NCBI GenBank assembly: GCA_014238335.1
Contig: JABABI010000079.1
Span: 1 to 33,758 of the forward strand
Length of the DNA: 33,758 nucleotides
Reading direction: 5' to 3'
From: Fuerstiella sp.
GTDB lineage: Bacteria > Planctomycetota > Planctomycetia > Planctomycetales > Planctomycetaceae
Shown: positions 32,469-33,758 of the stretch, in pieces
Position numbering within the stretch: position 1 is the stretch's first letter
How the letters are laid out: each line of letters begins with the position of its first letter
Notes under the pieces: generated by a model
Databases searched by the model: none
Told to the model about the DNA's origin: nothing
The model's input: the letters and a program-made list of their open reading frames with translations, nothing else
Translations under genes and position numbers: made by a program

Positions 32469-33758
32469 CTACACTCGGCTGATACGATAACCCGGCGCAT
32501 CGGGAGCGAAACGTGAAGGTAGCCAGCGAGCGCCAATTCCTGGTCGTTCACTTAACCGAATTTGCCCGGTGTCGACGACGACGGTCGTATCAATCAACCG
32601 CGGGTAAACAGTCGCAATGTGGGCACGCACGCATTCCTGATACGTCACACAGGGCACGGCCGCAGCGATGTTCAATCCGGACATCAAAGTTAATGGCCCG
32701 GTGCAGTCGTGCATCAACACGGGAATGTTGTACAGCTGGGCCAACTCGGCAATGCGACGCGACTCGCTGATGCCGCCAACCCACGTTGGGTCAATCATGA
32801 CGTAGTCCGCCGCGTCACCGTGCAGCGCCTGACGGTATTGTTCGCGCGTCACCAGCATTTCGCTGACAGCGATCGGAACGCCAGCACCACGACGAAATTC
32901 CGCCATCGCAGGAATGCTGTCGGGGCGGAGCACGTCCTCCAGCCACAGCGGGCGGAAGGGCTTTATCGCGTGAGCAATATCCAGAGCGGCTGACCGGCAG
33001 AAGAAACCGTGACCGTCCAGCATGACGTCCATACGGTCACCAACGCGGTCTCGAATCGCTTCAAACGGCGCAATCCCACGTGCCATGTTCACAGCGCTGA
33101 CCCGGAGACCGCCGGCCTCTCGGTAAACAGCATCAAAAGCCCACAACTTCATGGCAGTGAAGCCTTCGTCCAGCAACTCTTCCGCCAGATCCCCCGGCGC
33201 ATTAATGCACGCCCAGTTGTCCTCCAGCGGACCGGGCTGCCCCGGGTCCCCGTGTCCCGGCCAGCCCGCCGCCTGCCTGCCGCTGGCTACATTGCGGACA
33301 CCATACATCGGCCCTCCGCAACTATTGTACACGGGCACCGCGTCGCGAACCGGACCGCCCAGTAGCCGCCACACCGGCTGCTTCGTCAATTGCCCCAAAA
33401 TATCCCACAGTGCCAGGTCCACAGCTGACAGTGCTCGGAGTTCTGCGCCGATCCCGCCAAATGCCGTCATGCGTTCGTATAAGAACCGCCAGTGACTCTC
33501 GATGGCGGACGCATCGGCCCCCAGTAATCGCTGAGCCATCCAGTCGTGCAGCACAGTCGACGCGGCTTCTGGTATGTAATAGGTTTCGCCATGCCCGACC
33601 ACGTCCTCGCCGTCGACCGTGCCGGCGTCCGTGTGAATTCGCAGCAGCAACAGCCCTGGCATGACGTCTGACGGTATGGCCGTTTCCACCGCCGTGATCC
33701 GGGGCCCGCGACAATAGGCGTGTTCCTGTGTCGGTCCGGATGGATGGCCCGATGGCGT
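32469..33758 (-). CDS. Enolase-superfamily (mandelate racemase/sugar-acid dehydratase) protein, 5' end outside window
   Basis: At least 429 codons, reading open to the window edge. The first possible start inside the window is GTG at 33689, but family-like sequence (GPRITAV, the first capping strand) lies upstream of it, so the gene probably begins beyond 33758. Motifs are LSAVDLALWDILGQ, a catalytic-Lys region MKLWAFD rather than the common KxK, metal ligands in VMLDGHGF (Asp), LWLEDVLRP (Glu) and AVSEML (Glu), and MHDCTGP (His). This points to an acid-sugar dehydratase rather than a racemase; the substrate is unknown. It is convergent with the kinase gene and is the second enolase-superfamily gene in the window. 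Confidence 0.88.
   Translation of the reverse strand, partial: TPSGHPSGPTQEHAYCRGPRITAVETAIPSDVMPGLLLLRIHTDAGTVDGEDVVGHGETYYIPEAASTVLHDWMAQRLLGADASAIESHWRFLYERMTAFGGIGAELRALSAVDLALWDILGQLTKQPVWRLLGGPVRDAVPVYNSCGGPMYGVRNVASGRQAAGWPGHGDPGQPGPLEDNWACINAPGDLAEELLDEGFTAMKLWAFDAVYREAGGLRVSAVNMARGIAPFEAIRDRVGDRMDVMLDGHGFFCRSAALDIAHAIKPFRPLWLEDVLRPDSIPAMAEFRRGAGVPIAVSEMLVTREQYRQALHGDAADYVMIDPTWVGGISESRRIAELAQLYNIPVLMHDCTGPLTLMSGLNIAAAVPCVTYQECVRAHIATVYPRLIDTTVVVDTGQIRLSERPGIGARWLPSRFAPDAPGYRISRV

Overview
This window looks like the chromosome of a planctomycete (phylum Planctomycetota), with moderate to high GC. The reasons are the gene families: three Hanks-type Ser/Thr kinases, a decayed DUF1592/DUF1588/DUF1585 protein, a large multihaem cytochrome with a HEAT-like tail, a lineage-typical anti-sigma-like protein, an 85-aa conserved protein of planctomycete type, and menaquinone synthesis by the futalosine route. 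I cannot name a genus from the sequence alone.

Layout. 1-1480: a tyrosine recombinase with a damaged 5' end lies directly beside a tRNA-Arg(ACG), the classic edge of an integrated element lying to the left. 1480-3030: decayed DNA holding an alkyl-sulfatase remnant. 3035-4834: an octahaem c-type cytochrome (minus). 5366-5725: a small heavy-metal-associated (HMA) lipoprotein (minus) whose two metal-binding cysteine codons are both UGA, with a SECIS-like hairpin and an intact terminator; this is a strong candidate selenoprotein. 6021-8111: DUF1653 and DUF2293 proteins and hisC (minus). 8323-8580: a conserved small protein. 8861-9415: a decayed peroxiredoxin-like gene. 9464-13171: two paralogous membrane-anchored kinases (minus). 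13433-14314: purC (minus), divergent from a GH10-like protein that has lost both catalytic glutamates (14592-16019). 16292-18355: rpsA (ribosomal protein S1), interrupted in frame by TAG inside its second S1 domain and ending in an acidic tail made of a 15-bp tandem repeat.

18670-24701 is a co-directional run: rsfS, a ThiF/MoeB-like E1 enzyme, a UbiA-family prenyltransferase (probably mqnP), mqnE, a BatD/DUF4381-like lipoprotein and a BatA-like VWA protein. Several of its junctions overlap by 4-8 bases, so part of it is probably one operon. 24795-26096 is an L-fuconate dehydratase whose five active-site residues fall at the positions I recall for the characterised enzyme. 26190-27011 is a DUF1592/1588/1585 pseudogene. 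Then come an anti-sigma-like protein (minus), a double-GNAT acetyltransferase, a LOG-family protein overlapping nagA, a kinase with a degenerate receiver domain, and a second enolase-superfamily gene running off the right edge.

At least three genes are clearly decayed (alkyl sulfatase, redoxin, DUF1592) and a fourth, the integrase, is damaged at its 5' end. Most long metabolic genes are clean. This mix suggests real gene decay rather than uniformly poor sequence, but the rpsA stop and the two UGA codons of the HMA gene need read-level confirmation. All family assignments rest on motif recognition by eye; no database search was run.
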